A stretch of 64,000 nt of DNA from Xylocopa sonorina (taxonomy: Eukaryota; Arthropoda; Insecta; Hymenoptera; Apidae), in NCBI RefSeq assembly GCF_050948175.1, contig NW_027490097.1, forward strand, positions 1,116,001 through 1,180,000. The letters are read 5' to 3'. Shown here piece by piece: positions 38,779-52,674 of the stretch (positions are counted from its first letter, which is position 1; each line of letters opens with the position of its first letter). A model generated the notes under the pieces. The model did not search any database. It saw nothing but the letters and a program-made list of their open reading frames with translations, and was not told the DNA's origin. The position numbers and the translations under genes are program-made.

Positions 38779-41700
38779 TTACCATGATACATAGAAATGA
38801 GTTGCGATATCGCGTTTTAAGAAGCATTAGAACACTATTGCTACGATATGTAGACATCTGCAAACGCTAATTGCTGGCAAGGAAGTGTCGCATTTACATT
38901 CATTTGAAGTGTAGACGAGGAATACATAACACTTCGCAATGAATATTACATCTCATCCTGAAACATAGAAATGAGATGCGATATCACGTTTTAAGAAGCA
39001 TTAGAACTCCATCCCTACGATAAGTAGACATCTGCAAACGCTATTTCCTAGCAAGGAAGTGTCGCATTTACATTCATTTGAAGTGCAGGCGAGGAATACA
39101 TAACACTTCGCAATGAATATTACATCTTATCATGAAACATGGAAATGAGATGCGATATCTCGTTTTAAGAAGCATTTGAACACTATTGCTTCGATACGTA
39201 GACATCTGCAAACGCTATGTCCTAGCAAGGTAGTGTCGCATTTACATCCATTAGAATCGTAGACGAGGAATGCATAACACTTCGCAATGAATATTATATC
39301 TTATCTTGAAACATAGATATGAGATGCGATATCACGTTCTAAGAAGCATTAGAACTCCATCCCTACGATAATTCGACATCTGCAAACGCTATTTCCTTGC
39401 AAGGAAGTGTCGCATTTACATTCATTTTAAGTGTAGACGAGGAATACATAAAACTTCGCCAATCATATACCTTACCATGATACATAGAAATGAGTTGCGA
39501 TATCGCGTTTTAAGAGGCATTAGTACTCTATTGCTACGATAGGTAGACATATGCAATCGCTATTTCCTAGCAAGGAATTGTCGCATTTACATTCATTTGA
39601 AGAGTAGACGAGGAATACATAACACTTGGCAATGAATATTACATCTTATCATGAAACATAGTAATGAGATGCGATATCGCGTTTTTAGAAGCATTTGAGC
39701 TATATTTCTTCGATACGTAGACATCTGCAAACGCTATTTCCTTGCAAGGAAGTGTCGCATTTACATTCATTTGAAGTGTAGGCGAGGAATACATAACACT
39801 TGGCAAATCATATTATATCTTACCATGAAACATAGAAATGAGTTGCGATATCGCGTTTTAAGAAGCATTAGAACACTATTGCTGCGATAGGTAGATATCT
39901 GCAAACGCTATCTCCTTGCAAGGAAGTGTCTCATTTACATTCATTTGAAGTGTAGGCGAGGAATACATAACACTTCGCAAATCATATTATATCTTACCAT
40001 GAAACATAGAAATGAGATGCGATATCGCGTTTTAAGAAGCATTAGAACTCTATTGCTACGATACCTAGACATCTGCAGACGCTATTTCCTAGCAAGAAAG
40101 TGTCGCATTTACATTCATTTGATGTGTAGGCGAGGAATACATAACACTTCGCCAATCATATTATATCTTAGCATGAAACATAGAAATGAGATACGATATC
40201 ACGTTTTAAGAAGAAATAGAACTCTATCCCTACTATACGTAGACATCTGCAAACGCTATTTCCTAGCAAGGAAGTGTCGCATTTACATTCATTTGAAGTG
40301 TAGACGAGGAAGACATAACACTTCGCAAATCATATTATATCTTACCATGAAACATAGAAATCAGATGCAATGTCGCGTTTTAAGAAGCATTAGAACTCTA
40401 TTGCTACGATACGTAGACATCTAAAAACGCTATTTCCTAGCAAGGAAGTGTCGCATTTACATTCATTTGAAGTGTAGGCGAGGAATACATAACACTTCGC
40501 AATGAATATTACATCTTATCATGAAACATGGAAATGAGATGCGATATCTCGATTTAAGAAGCATTAGAACTCTATTGCTTCAATACGTAGACATCTGCAA
40601 ACGCTATGTCCTAGCAAGGAAGTGTCGCATTTACGTCCATTAGAATCGTAGACGAGGAATGCATAACACTTCGCAATGAATATTATATCTTATCTTGAAA
40701 CATAGAAATGAGATGCGATATCTCGTGTTAAGAAGCATAAGATCTCTACTGCTACGATACTTAGACATCTGCAAACGCTATTTCCTTGCAAGGAAGTGTC
40801 GCATTTTCATTCATTTGAAGTGTAGACGAGGAATACATAACACTTCGCAGATCATATTATATATTGTATTAGAAATATATTGCTACGATAGGTAGACATC
40901 TGCAAACGCTATTTCCTTGCAAGGAAGTGTCGCATTTACATTCATTTGAAGTGTAGACGAGGAATACATGACACTTCGCAAATCATATTATATCTTACCA
41001 TGAAACATAGAAATGAGATGCGATATCTCGTTTTAAGAAGCATAAGAAGTCTACTGCTACGATACTTAGACATCTGCAAACGCTATTTCCTAGCAAGGAA
41101 GTGTCGCATTTACACTCTTCTGAAGTGAATACGAGGTATACATAACACTTTACAATGAATATTATATCTTATCATGCAATATAGCAATGAGATGCGTTAT
41201 CGCGTTTTAAGAAGCATTAGAACTCCATCCCTACGATAAGTAGACATCTGCAAACGCTATTTCCTAGCAAGGAAGTGTCGCATTTACATTCATTTGAAGT
41301 GTAGGCGAGGAATACATAACACTTCGCAATGAATATTACATCTTATCATGAAACATGGAAATGAGATGCGAAATCTCGTTTTAAGAAGCATTTGAACACT
41401 ATTGCTTCGATACGTAGACATCTGCAAACGCTATGTCCTAGCAAGGAAGTGTCGCATTTACATCCATTAGAATCGTAGACGTGGAATGCATAACACTTCG
41501 CAATGAATATTATATCTTATCTTGAAACACAGATATGAGATGCGATATCACGTTTTAAGAAGCATTAGAACTCCATCCCTACGATAATTCGACATCTGCA
41601 AACGCTATTTCCTTGCAAGGAAGTGTCGCATTTACATTCGTTTTAAGTGTAGACGAGGAATACATGACACTTCGCTATGAATATTATATCTTACCATGAA

Positions 41701-42966
41701 ACATAGAAATGAGAAGCGATACCGCGTTTTAAGAAGCATAAGAACACTATTGCTACAATACGTAGACATCTGCAAACGCTATTTCCTTGCAAGAAAGTGT
41801 CGCATTTACATTCTTCTTAAGTGAATACGAGGTATACATAGCACTTTACAATGAATATTGTATCTTATCATGCAACATAGTAGTGAGATGCGATATCGCG
41901 TTTTAAGAAGCATTAGAAATCTATTGCTTCGATACGTAGACATCTGCAAACGCTATTTCCTTGCAAGGAAGTGTCGCATTTACATTCATTTGAAGTGTAG
42001 ACGAGGAATACATAACATTTCGCAAATCATATTATATCTTACCAAGAAACATAGAAATGAGATGCGATATCGCGTTTTAAGGAGCATTAGAACTCTATTG
42101 CTACGATACGTAAATATCTGCAAACGCTATTTCCTAGCAAGGAAGTGTCGCATTAAATTCATTTGAATCGTAGACGAGGAATGCATAACACTTCGCAATG
42201 AATATTATATCTTATCATGAAACATAGATATGAGATGCGATATCTCGTTTTAAGAAGCATTTGAACTCTATTGCTTAGATTCGTAGACATCTGCAAACAC
42301 TATTTCCTTGCAAGGAAGTGTCGCATTTACATTCTTCGGAAGAGAATACGAGGTATACATAACACTTTACAATGAATATTATATCCTATCATGCAACATA
42401 GAAATGAGATGCGATATCGCGTTTTAAGAAGAATTAGAACTCTATCCCTACGATACGTAAACATCTGCGAGCGCTATTTCCTAGCAAGGAAGTGTCGCAT
42501 TTACATTCATTTGAAGTGTAGACGACGAATACATGACACTTCGCAAATCATATAATATCTTACCATGAAACATAGAAATGAGATGCGATATCGCGTTTTA
42601 AGGAGCATTAGAACTCTATTGCTACGATACCTAGACATCTGCAAACGCTATTTCCTTGCAAGGAAGTGTCGCATTTACATTCATTTGAAGTGTAGACGAG
42701 GAATACATAACACTTCGCAAATCATATTATATCTTACCATGAAACATAGAAATGAGATGCGATATCGCGTTTTAAGAAGCATTAGAACTCTATTGCTACG
42801 ATACCTAGACATCTGCAGACGCTACTTCCTAGGAAGGAAGTGTCGCATTCACATTCATTTGAAGTGTAGACGAGGAATGCATAACACTTCGCAAATCATA
42901 TTATATCTTACCATGAAACATAGAAATGAGATGAGATATCGCGTTTTAAGAAGCATTAGAACACTA

Positions 42967-45750
42967 TTGCTACGATAGCTAGACATCTGCAGACGCTATT
43001 TCCTAGCGAGGAAGTATCGCATTTACATTCATTTGAGTCGTAGACGAAGAATGCATAACACTTCGCAATGAATATTATATCTTATCATGAAACATAGATA
43101 TAAGATGCGATATTTCGTTTTAAGAAGCATTTGAACTCTATTGCTTAGATTCGTAGACATCTGCAAACACTATTTCCTTGCAAGGAAGTGTGGCATTTAC
43201 ATTCTTCTTAAATGAATACGAGGTATACATAACACTTTACAATGAATATTGTATCTTATCATGCAACATAGTAATGAGATGCGATATCGCGTTTTGAGAA
43301 GCATTAGAAATCTATTGCTACGATACGTAGACATCTGCAAACGCTATTTCCTTGCAAGGAAGTGTCGCATTTACATTCATTTGAAGTGTAGACGAGGAAT
43401 ACATAACACTTCGCAAATCATATTATATCCTACCATGAAACATAGAAATGAAATGCGATATCGCGTTTTAAGAATCATAAGAACTCTATTGCTACGATAC
43501 GTAGACATCTGCAAACGCTATTTCCTTGCAAGGAAGTGTCGCAATTCCATTCTTCTGAAGTGAATACGAGGTACACATAACACTATACAATGAATATTAT
43601 ATCTTATCGTGCAACATTGTAATGAGATGCGATATATCGTTTTAAGAAGCATAAGAACCCTATTGCTACGATACGCAGACATCTGCAAACGCTATTTCCT
43701 TGCAAGGAAGTGTCTCATTTACATTCATTTGAAGTGTAGGCGAGGAATACATAACACTTCGCAAATCATATTATATCTTACCATGAAACATAGAAATGAG
43801 ATGCGATATCGCGTTTTAAGAAGCATTAGAACTCTATTGCTACGATACCTAGACATCTGCAGACGCTATTTCCTAGCAAGAAAGTGTCGCATTTACATTC
43901 ATTTGATGTGTAGGAGAGGAATACATAACACTTCGCCAATCATATTATATCTTAGCATGAAACATAGAAATGAGATACGATATCACGTTTTAAGAAGAAA
44001 TAGAACTCTATCCCTACGATACGTAGACATCTGCAAACGCTATTCCCTAGCAAGGAAGTGTCGCATTTACATTCATTTGAAGTGTAGACGAGGAAGACAT
44101 AACACTTCGCAAATCATATTATATCTTACCATGAAACATAGAAATGAGATGCGATATCGCGTTTTAAGAAGCATTAGAACTCTATTGCTACGATACGTAG
44201 ACATCTAAAAACGCTATTTCCTAGCAAGGAAGTGTCGCATTTACATTCATTTGAAGTGTAGGCGAGGAATACATAACACTTCGCAATGAATATTACATCT
44301 TATCATGAAACATGGAAATGAGATGCGATATCTCGATTTAAGAAGCATTAGAACTCTATTGCTTCGATACGTAGACATCTGCAAACGCTATGTCCTAGCA
44401 AGGAAGTGTCGCATTTACGTCCATTAGAATCGTAGACGAGGAATGCATAACACTTCGCAATGAATATTATATCTTATCTTGAAACATAGATATGAGATGC
44501 GATATCTCGTTTTAAGAAGCATTAGAACTCCATCCCTACGATAAGTCGACATCTGCAAACGCTATTTCCTTGCAAGGAAGTGTCGCATTTACATTCATTT
44601 GAAGTGTAGACGAGGAATACATGACACTTCGCAATGAATATTATATCTTACCATGAATCATAGAAATGAGATGCGACATCGCGACTTAAGAATCATAAGA
44701 ACTCTATTGCTACGATACGTAGACATCTGCAAACGCTATTTCCTTGCAAGGAAGTGTCGCATTTTCATTCATTTGAAGTGTAGACGAGGAATACATAACA
44801 TTTCGCAAATCATATTATATCTTAGCACGAAACATAGAAATGAGTTGAGATATCGCGTTTTAAGAACCATTAGAACATTAATGCTACGATAGGTAGATAT
44901 TTGCAAACGCTATCTCCTTGCAAGGTAGTGTCGCATTTACATTCATTTGAAGTGTAGACGAGGAATACATAACACTTCGCAAATCATATTATATCTTACC
45001 AAGAAACATAGAAATGAGATGCGATATCGCGTTTTAAGGAGCATTAGAACTCTATTGCTACGATAGCTAGACATCTGCAGACGCTATTTCCTAGCGAGGA
45101 AGTATCGCATTTACATTCATTTGAGTCGTAGACGAAGAATGCATAACACTTCGCAATGAATATCTTATCATGAAACATAGATATAAGATGCGATATTTCG
45201 TTTTAAGAAGCATTTGAACTCTATTGCTTAGATTCGTAGACATCTGCAAACACTATTTCCTTGCAAGGAAGTGTCGCATTTACATTCTTCTTAAATGAAT
45301 ACGGGGTATACATAACACTTTACAATGAATATTGTATCTTATCATGCAACATAGTAATGAGATGCGATATCGCGTTTTGAGAAGCATTAGAAATCTATTG
45401 CTACGATACGTAGACATCTGCAAACGCTATTTCCTTGCAAGGAAGTGTCGCATTTACATTCATTTGAAGTGTAGACGAGGAATACATAACACTTCGCAAA
45501 TCATATTATATCCTACCATGAAACATAGAAATGAAATGCGATATCGCGTTTTAAGAATCATAAGAACTCTATTGCTACGATACGTAGACATCTGCAAACG
45601 CTATTTCCCTGCAAGGAAGTGTCGCAATTCCATTCTTCTGAAGTGAATACGAGGTACACATAACACTATACAATGAATATTATATCTTATCGTGCAACAT
45701 TGTAATGAGATGCGATATATCGTTTTAAGAAGCATAAGAACTCTATTGCT
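42967..45750 (+). repeat. Repeated ~700-bp satellite segment at a 12-monomer distance
   Basis: Four linked variant monomers at 42967-43665 (CGATAGCTAGACATC, GTCGTAGACGAAGAATGC, TTGCTTAGATTCG, AAATGAATACGAGGTATAC) recur at about 45057-45750, a shift of 2083-2088 bp. A 5-bp loss near 45163 (GAATATCTTATC against GAATATTATATCTTATC) explains the change in spacing. The intervening monomers resemble 39945-40900 rather than the repeat partner, so the region is a mosaic of copied blocks. Confidence 0.75.
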
Positions 45751-48700
45751 ACGATACGTGGACATCTGCAAACGCTATTACCTGTCAAGGAAGTGTAGCA
45801 TTTACATACTTTTAAAATGAATGCGAGGTTTACATAACACGTCGCAATGAATATTATACCTTATAATGAAACATAGAAATGAGATGCGATATCACGTTTT
45901 TAGAAGCATTAGAACTCTATCATTACGATACGTAGACATCTGCAAACGCTATTTCCTAGCAAGGAAGTGTCGCATTTACAATCATTTGAAGTGTAGACGA
46001 GGAATACATAAAACTTCGCCAATCATATTATATCTTACCATGAAACATAGAAATGGGATGCGATATCGCATTTTAAGAAGCATTTGAACTCTATTACTTC
46101 GATACGTAGACATTTGCAAACGCTATTTCCTTGCAAGGAAGTGTCGCATTTACATTCATTTGAAGTGTAGACGAGGACTACATAACACTTCGCAAATCAT
46201 ATTATATCTTACCATGAAACATAGGAATGAGATGCGATATCGCGTTTTAAGAAGCATTAGAACTCTATTGCTACGATACGCAGACATCTGCAAATGCTAT
46301 TTCCTAGCAAGGAAGTGTAGCATTTACATACTTTTGAAGTGAATGCGAGGTTTACATAACACTTCGCAATGAATATTATACCTTATCATGAAACATAGAA
46401 ATGAGATACGATATCACGTTTTAAGAAGCATTAGAACTCTATCCCTACGATACGTAGACATCTGCAAATGCTATTTCCTAGCAAGGAAGTGTAGCATTTA
46501 CATACTTTTGAAGTGAATGCGAGGTTTACATATCACTTCGCAATGAATATTATATCTTATCATGAAACATAGGAATGAGATACGATATCACGTTTTAAGA
46601 AGCACTAGAACTCTATTTCTACGATACGTAGACATCTGCAAGCGCTATTTCCTAGCAAGGAAGTGTCGCGTTTACATTCATTTGAAGTGTAGCCGAGGAA
46701 TACATGACACTTCGCAAAGCATATTATATCTTACCATGAAACATAGAAATTAGATGCGATATCACGTTTTAGGGAGCATTAGAAGTCTATCCCTACAATA
46801 CGTAGACATCTGCAAACGCTATTTCCTAGCAAGGAAGTGTCGCATTTACAATCATTTGAAGTGTAGACGAGGAATACATAAAACTTCGCCAATCATATTA
46901 TATCTTACCATGAAACATAGAAATGGGATGCGATATCGCATTTTAAGAAGCATTAGAACACTATTGCTACGATACGTAGACATCTGCAAATGCTATTTCC
47001 TAGCAAGGAAGTACCGCATTTACATTCGTTTGAAGTGAATACGAGGTGTAAATGACACTTCGCAATGGATATTATATCTTTTCATGAAACATAGAAATGG
47101 GACGCGATACGAAGATTTAAGAAGCACTAGAACTCTATTGCTGCGATACGTAGACATCTGCAAACGCTATTTCCTAGCATAGACACTTCGCAATAGATAT
47201 TACATCTTATGATGGGAAATAGATTAGAGATGAGATATGGCGTTTTAAGAGGTATTAGAACTCTATTGCTACGACATGTAGACATATGCAAACGCTATTG
47301 CCTAGCCAGGAAGTATCGCATTTACATTCTTTGGAAGTGAATATGAGGTATACGTGACAGGTCGCAATGAATTTTATATCTTATCATGAAACATAGAATT
47401 GTGATGCGACATCGCGATTTAGGAAGCATTGGAACTCTATTGCTACGATATGTAGATATCTGGAAACGCTATTTCCTATCAAGGAAGTGTCGCATTTACA
47501 TTCCTTTGAAGAGAATACGAGGTATACATGACACTTCGCAATGAATATTATATCTTATCATGGAACATAGAAGTGAGATGCGATATCGCGTTTTAAGCGG
47601 TATTAGAACAATATTGCTACGATACGTAGACATATGCCAAACCTATTTCCTAGCATTGAAGTGTCGCGTATACATTCATTTGAAGTGAATACGAGGTATA
47701 CATGTCACTTCGCAATGATTATTATATATTATCATGAAACATAGAAATGAGAAGTGATATCGCGTTTTGAGAAGCATTAGAACTCCATTGCTTCGATACG
47801 TAGACATCTGCAAACGCTATTTCCAAGCACGGAACTGTCGCATTCACATTCATCTGAAGTGTTTCCGAGGTATACATGACACTTCGCAATGAATATTATA
47901 TATTATCATGAAACATTGAAATGAGATGCAATATCGCGATTTATGAAGCTTTAGAACTCTATTGCTTCGATACGTAGACATCTGCAAACGCTACTTCCTA
48001 GCAAGGAAGTGTCGCATTTACATTCTTTTGAAAGGAATACGAGGTATACATGACACTTCGCAATGAGTATTATATCTTATCATGAAACGTAGATATGAGA
48101 TGCGATATGACGATTTAAGAAGCATTAGAAAACTATTATTTCTGTAAGTAAACATCTGGAAACGCTAACTCCTAGCAAGGAAGTGTCCCATTTACATTCT
48201 TTTGAAGTATACACAAGGTACACATGACACTTCGCGATGAATATTATATCTTATCATGAAACATAAAAATCAGATGGGTTATCGCGATTTAAGAAGCATT
48301 AGAACTCTATTTCTACGATACGTAGATATCTGGAGACGCTATTTCCTATCAAGGAACTGTTGCATTTACATTCTTTCGAGGTGAATACGAGGTATACATA
48401 ACACTGCACAATGAATATTATATCATATCACGAAACATAGAAATGAGATGCGATATCGGGTTTTGAGAAGCATTAGTACTCTATTGCTACGATACGTAGA
48501 CATCTGGAATCGCTATCTCCTAGCAAGGAAGTGTCGCATTTACATTCTTTTGAAGTAAATACGAGGTATACATAACAGACCACGATGAACATTATATCTT
48601 ATTATGGAACATAGAAATGAGAAGCGATATCGCGATTTAAGATGCATTAGAACCCTAATGCTACGAAACGTAGGCATCTGCAAACGCTGTTTCCTAGCAA

Positions 48701-49904
48701 GGAAGTGTCGCATTTGCATTCTTTTGAAGTGAATACGAGGTATACATGACACTTTGCAACGAATATTATATCTTATCACGAAATATAGAAATCTGATGCG
48801 ATATTGCGATTTAAGAAGCATAAGAACACTATTGCTACGATACGTAGATATCAGCAAACGCTATTTCCTAGCAAGGAAGTGTCGCATTTACATTCTTTTG
48901 AGGTGAATGTAAGATATACATAACACTCCACAATGAATATTACATCGTATCTTGAAACATAGGAATAAGGATCGATATCGCGTTTTAAGAAGCATTAGGA
49001 CTCTATAGCTTCGATACGTAGACATCTGCAAACGCTATTTCCTATCAAGGAAGTGTTGCATTTACATTCTTTTGTAGTGAATACTAGATATACATAACAC
49101 TGCCCAGTGAACATTATATCATATCATGAAACATAGAAGTGAGATGCGATATCGCGATTAAGAAGCACTAGAACTCTATTGCATCGATATGTAGACATCT
49201 GTAAACGCTATACCCTAGCAGGGAATTGTCGCATCTACATTCATTTGAAGTGTGGACGAGATATACATAACACTGCACAATGAATATTACATCTTATCAT
49301 GAAACATAGAAATGAGATGCGATATCGCGATTTAAGGAGCATTAGAACTCTATTGCTTCGATACGTAGACATCTGCCATCGCTATATCCAAGCAAGGGGG
49401 TGTCGCATTTACATTCCTTTGAATTGAATACGAGGAATACATAACACTTCGCAATGAATATTATATCTTATCATGAGACATAGAAATGAGGTGCGATATC
49501 GCGATTGAAGAAGCATTAGAACACTATTGCTTCGATACGTAGACATCTGCCAACATTATTTCCTAGCAAGGAAGTGTCACGTTCACATTCTTTTGTAGTC
49601 AGTACGAGGCATACATGACACTTCGCAATGAATATTATATCTTAACATGAATCATAGTAATGAGATGCGATATCGCGCTTTAAGACGCATTAGAACTACT
49701 TTACTTCGATACGTTGATATCTGCAATGGCCATTTCCTTGCAAGAAAGTGTCGCATTTACATTCTTTAGAGGTGAATACAAGGCATACACAACACTACGC
49801 AATGAATATTACATCTTATCATAAAACGTAGAAATTGAAAAGCGATATCGCGTTTTAAAAGCATTAGAACACTATTGCTATGATACGTAGGCGTCTGCAA
49901 ACGC

Positions 49905-49925
49905 TCTTTCCTAGATTTCCAATCT
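49905..49925. other. Gap-free polarity inversion in the satellite
   Basis: Plus-polarity sequence runs to GCAAACGCTCTTTCCTAG (ending about 49913-49914). Minus-polarity sequence starts at once with AATCTCACTTCTATG. Both sides are cut inside a monomer at different phases, so it is a breakpoint and not a symmetrical head-to-head monomer. Both sides belong to the second subfamily. Confidence 0.9.
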
Positions 49926-52674
49926 CACTTCTATGTTTCATGATAAGATATAATATTCATTGCGAAGTGCCATGTATACCGAGTATTCGCTTCAAAAGAA
50001 TGTAAATGCGACACTCCCTTGCTAGGAAATATCGTTTTCAGATGTCTACGTATCGAAACAACAGAGATCTAAGGCATCTCAAAACGCGATATCGCACCTC
50101 ATTTCTATGTTCCATGATAAGATATAATATTCATTGCGATGTGTCATGTACACCTCGTATTCACTTCAAAAGTTTGTAAATGCGACACTTCCTTGCTAGG
50201 AAACAGCGTTTGCAGATGGCTACGTATCGAAGCAATTGAGTTCTAATGCTTCTCAAATCGTCATATCGCATCTCATTTCTATGATTCATGATAAGATATA
50301 ATATTCATTGTGCAGTGTTATGTATATCTCGTCTATACTTCAAATGAATGTAAATGCGACACTACCATGATAGGAAATAGCGTTTGCATATCTACGTACA
50401 ATAGCAGTAGAGTTCTAACACTGCATAAAACGCGATATCGCAATTCACTTCTATGTTTCATGATAAGATATAATATTCATTGCAAAGTTTCACTTATACC
50501 TCGTATTCACTTCAAATGAATGTAAATGAGACACTTCCTTTCTAGGAAATAGCGTTTGCAGATATCTTCGTATCGTAGCAATAGCGTTCTGACACTTCTT
50601 AAAACGCGATATCGCATCTCATTTCTATGTTTCATGATAAGATATAATATTCATTGCGAAGTGTCATGTATGCCTCGTATTCGCTTCAAAAGAATGAAAA
50701 TGCGACACTTCCTTGCTAGGAAATAGCGTTCCCAGATGTCTAAGTATCGAAACAATAGAGTTCTAATGCTTCTTACAACGTGATGTCGCACCTCATTTCC
50801 CTGCTTCATGATAAGATATAATATTCATTGCGAAGTGTCATGTATACCTCGTATTCACTTCAAAAGAATGTAAATGCGACACTTCCTTGCTAGGAAATAG
50901 CGTTTGCACATGTCTACGTATCTTTGCAATAGTGTTCTAATGCTTCCATAAACGGGATACCGCATCTCATTTCTATGTTTCATGATAAGATATAACATTC
51001 GTTTGCGATGTGTCATGTACGCTTCGTATTCACTTCAAAAGAATGTAAATGCGACACTTCCATGCTAGCAAATAGCGTTTGCAGAAGTTCACATTATCGT
51101 AGCAATAGAGTTCTAATGCTTCTCAAAACGCGATATCGCATCCCCTTTCTATGTTTCATGATAAGGTATAATATTCATTGCGAAGTGTTATGTATATCTC
51201 GTATTCACTTCAAAAGAATGTATATGCCACAATTCCTTTCTAGGAAGTAGCTCTTGCAGATGTCTACGTATCGCACCAATAGAGTTCTAGTGCTTCTTAA
51301 ACAGCGATATCGCATATCACTTCTATGTTTCGAGATAAGATATAATATTCATTGTAAAGTGTTATGTATACCTGGTATTATCTTCAAAAGAATGTAAATG
51401 CGGCACTTCCGTGCTAGGATATAGCGTTTGCAGATGTCTACGTATCGTAGCAATAGAGTTCCAATGCTTCTTAAAACGAGATATCGCATTTCATTTCTAT
51501 GTTGCGTGATAAGATATAATTTTCATTGTGGAGTGTTATGTATACCTCGTATTCACATCAAAAGAATGTGAATGCGACAATTCCTTGCTAGGAAATAGCG
51601 CTTGCAGATGTCTACGTATCGTAGCAATAGGGTTCTAATGCTTCTCAAAACGAGATATCGCATCTCCTTTCTATGTTTCATGATAATATATAATATTCAA
51701 TGTGCAGTGTCATGTATAACTCGCAAACACTTCAAATGAATGTGATTGCGACAGTTCCTTGCTAGGAAATAGCGTTTGCAGATATCTACGTATCGAAGCA
51801 ATAGAGTTCTAAAGTTTCTTAAACCGCAATATCGCATTTCATTTCTATGTTTCATGATAAGATATAATATTCATTGTGCAGTGCTATGTACACCTCGCAC
51901 ACACTTCAAGTGAGTGTAAATGCGACACTTCCTTGCTTGGAAATAGCGTTTGCAGATGTCTACGTATCGAAGCAATGGAGTTCTAATGCTTCTCAAAACG
52001 CGATATCACTTCTCATTTCTATATTTCATGATAATATATAATATTCATAGGGAAGTGTCATGCATACCTCGCATACACTTAAAATGAATGTAAATGCGAC
52101 AATTCGTTGCTAGGAATTAGCGTTTACAGATATCTACGTATCGTAGCAATAGAGTTCTAATGCTTCACAGAACGCGAGGTCGCATCTCATTTCTGTGTTT
52201 CATGATAATATATAATATTCATTGCGAAGTGTCATGTATACCTCGCATACACTTAAAATGAATGTAAATGCGACACTTCCTTGCTCGGAAATAGCGTTTG
52301 CAGGTGTCTACGTTTCGTAGCAATAGAGTTCTAACGCTTCTTAAAACGCGATATCGCATCCCATTTCTATGGTTCATGATAAGATGTAATATTCATTGTG
52401 CAGTGTTATGTATACCTCGTATTCACTTCAAAAGAATGTAAATGCGACACTTCCTTGCTAGGAAGTAGCGTTTGCAGATGTCTACGTATCGAACCAATGG
52501 ATTTCTAATGCTTCTTAAATCGCCGTATCGCATCTCATTTCTATGTTTAATGATAAGATATAATATTCATTGTGCAGTGTTCTGTATATCTAGTCTATAC
52601 TTCAAATGAATGTAAATGTGACACTTCCTTGCTAGGAAATCGCGTTTGCAGATGTCTACGTATCGAAGCAATAC
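49914..52674 (-). repeat. 174-bp satellite array, block 3a (minus polarity, divergent subfamily)
   Basis: About 16 monomers of the second subfamily: GATAAGATATAATATTCATTGCGAAG, TGTATACCTCGTATTCACTTC, AAAAGAATGTAAATGCGAC. Neighbouring copies differ more than in block 1, and open frames rarely pass one monomer. The block is cut at 52674 by the solo LTR. No gene is visible. Confidence 0.94.
52671..52674. repeat. Left target-site duplication of the solo LTR (ATAC)
   Basis: ATAC directly before the LTR end TGTCACG matches ATAC directly after the other end, at 54236-54239. Removing LTR and one copy restores a normal monomer: GAAGCA-ATAC-AGTTCTAATGC. Confidence 0.93.

Larger units (their letters stand above)
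33605..49913 (+). repeat. 174-bp satellite array, block 2b (plus polarity)
   Basis: About 94 monomers continuing the plus polarity of block 2a. It restarts with CATTAGAACTCTGTCGC directly after the 3' LTR. Up to about 47 kb the monomers are close to the block 1 consensus. After that they read GAATACGAGGTATACATGACAC with TTCTTTTGAAGTG, the second subfamily, and open frames become short. Irregular monomers: about 43 bp missing near 40866 and about 46 bp missing near 47179. No gene is visible in the block. Confidence 0.95.
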
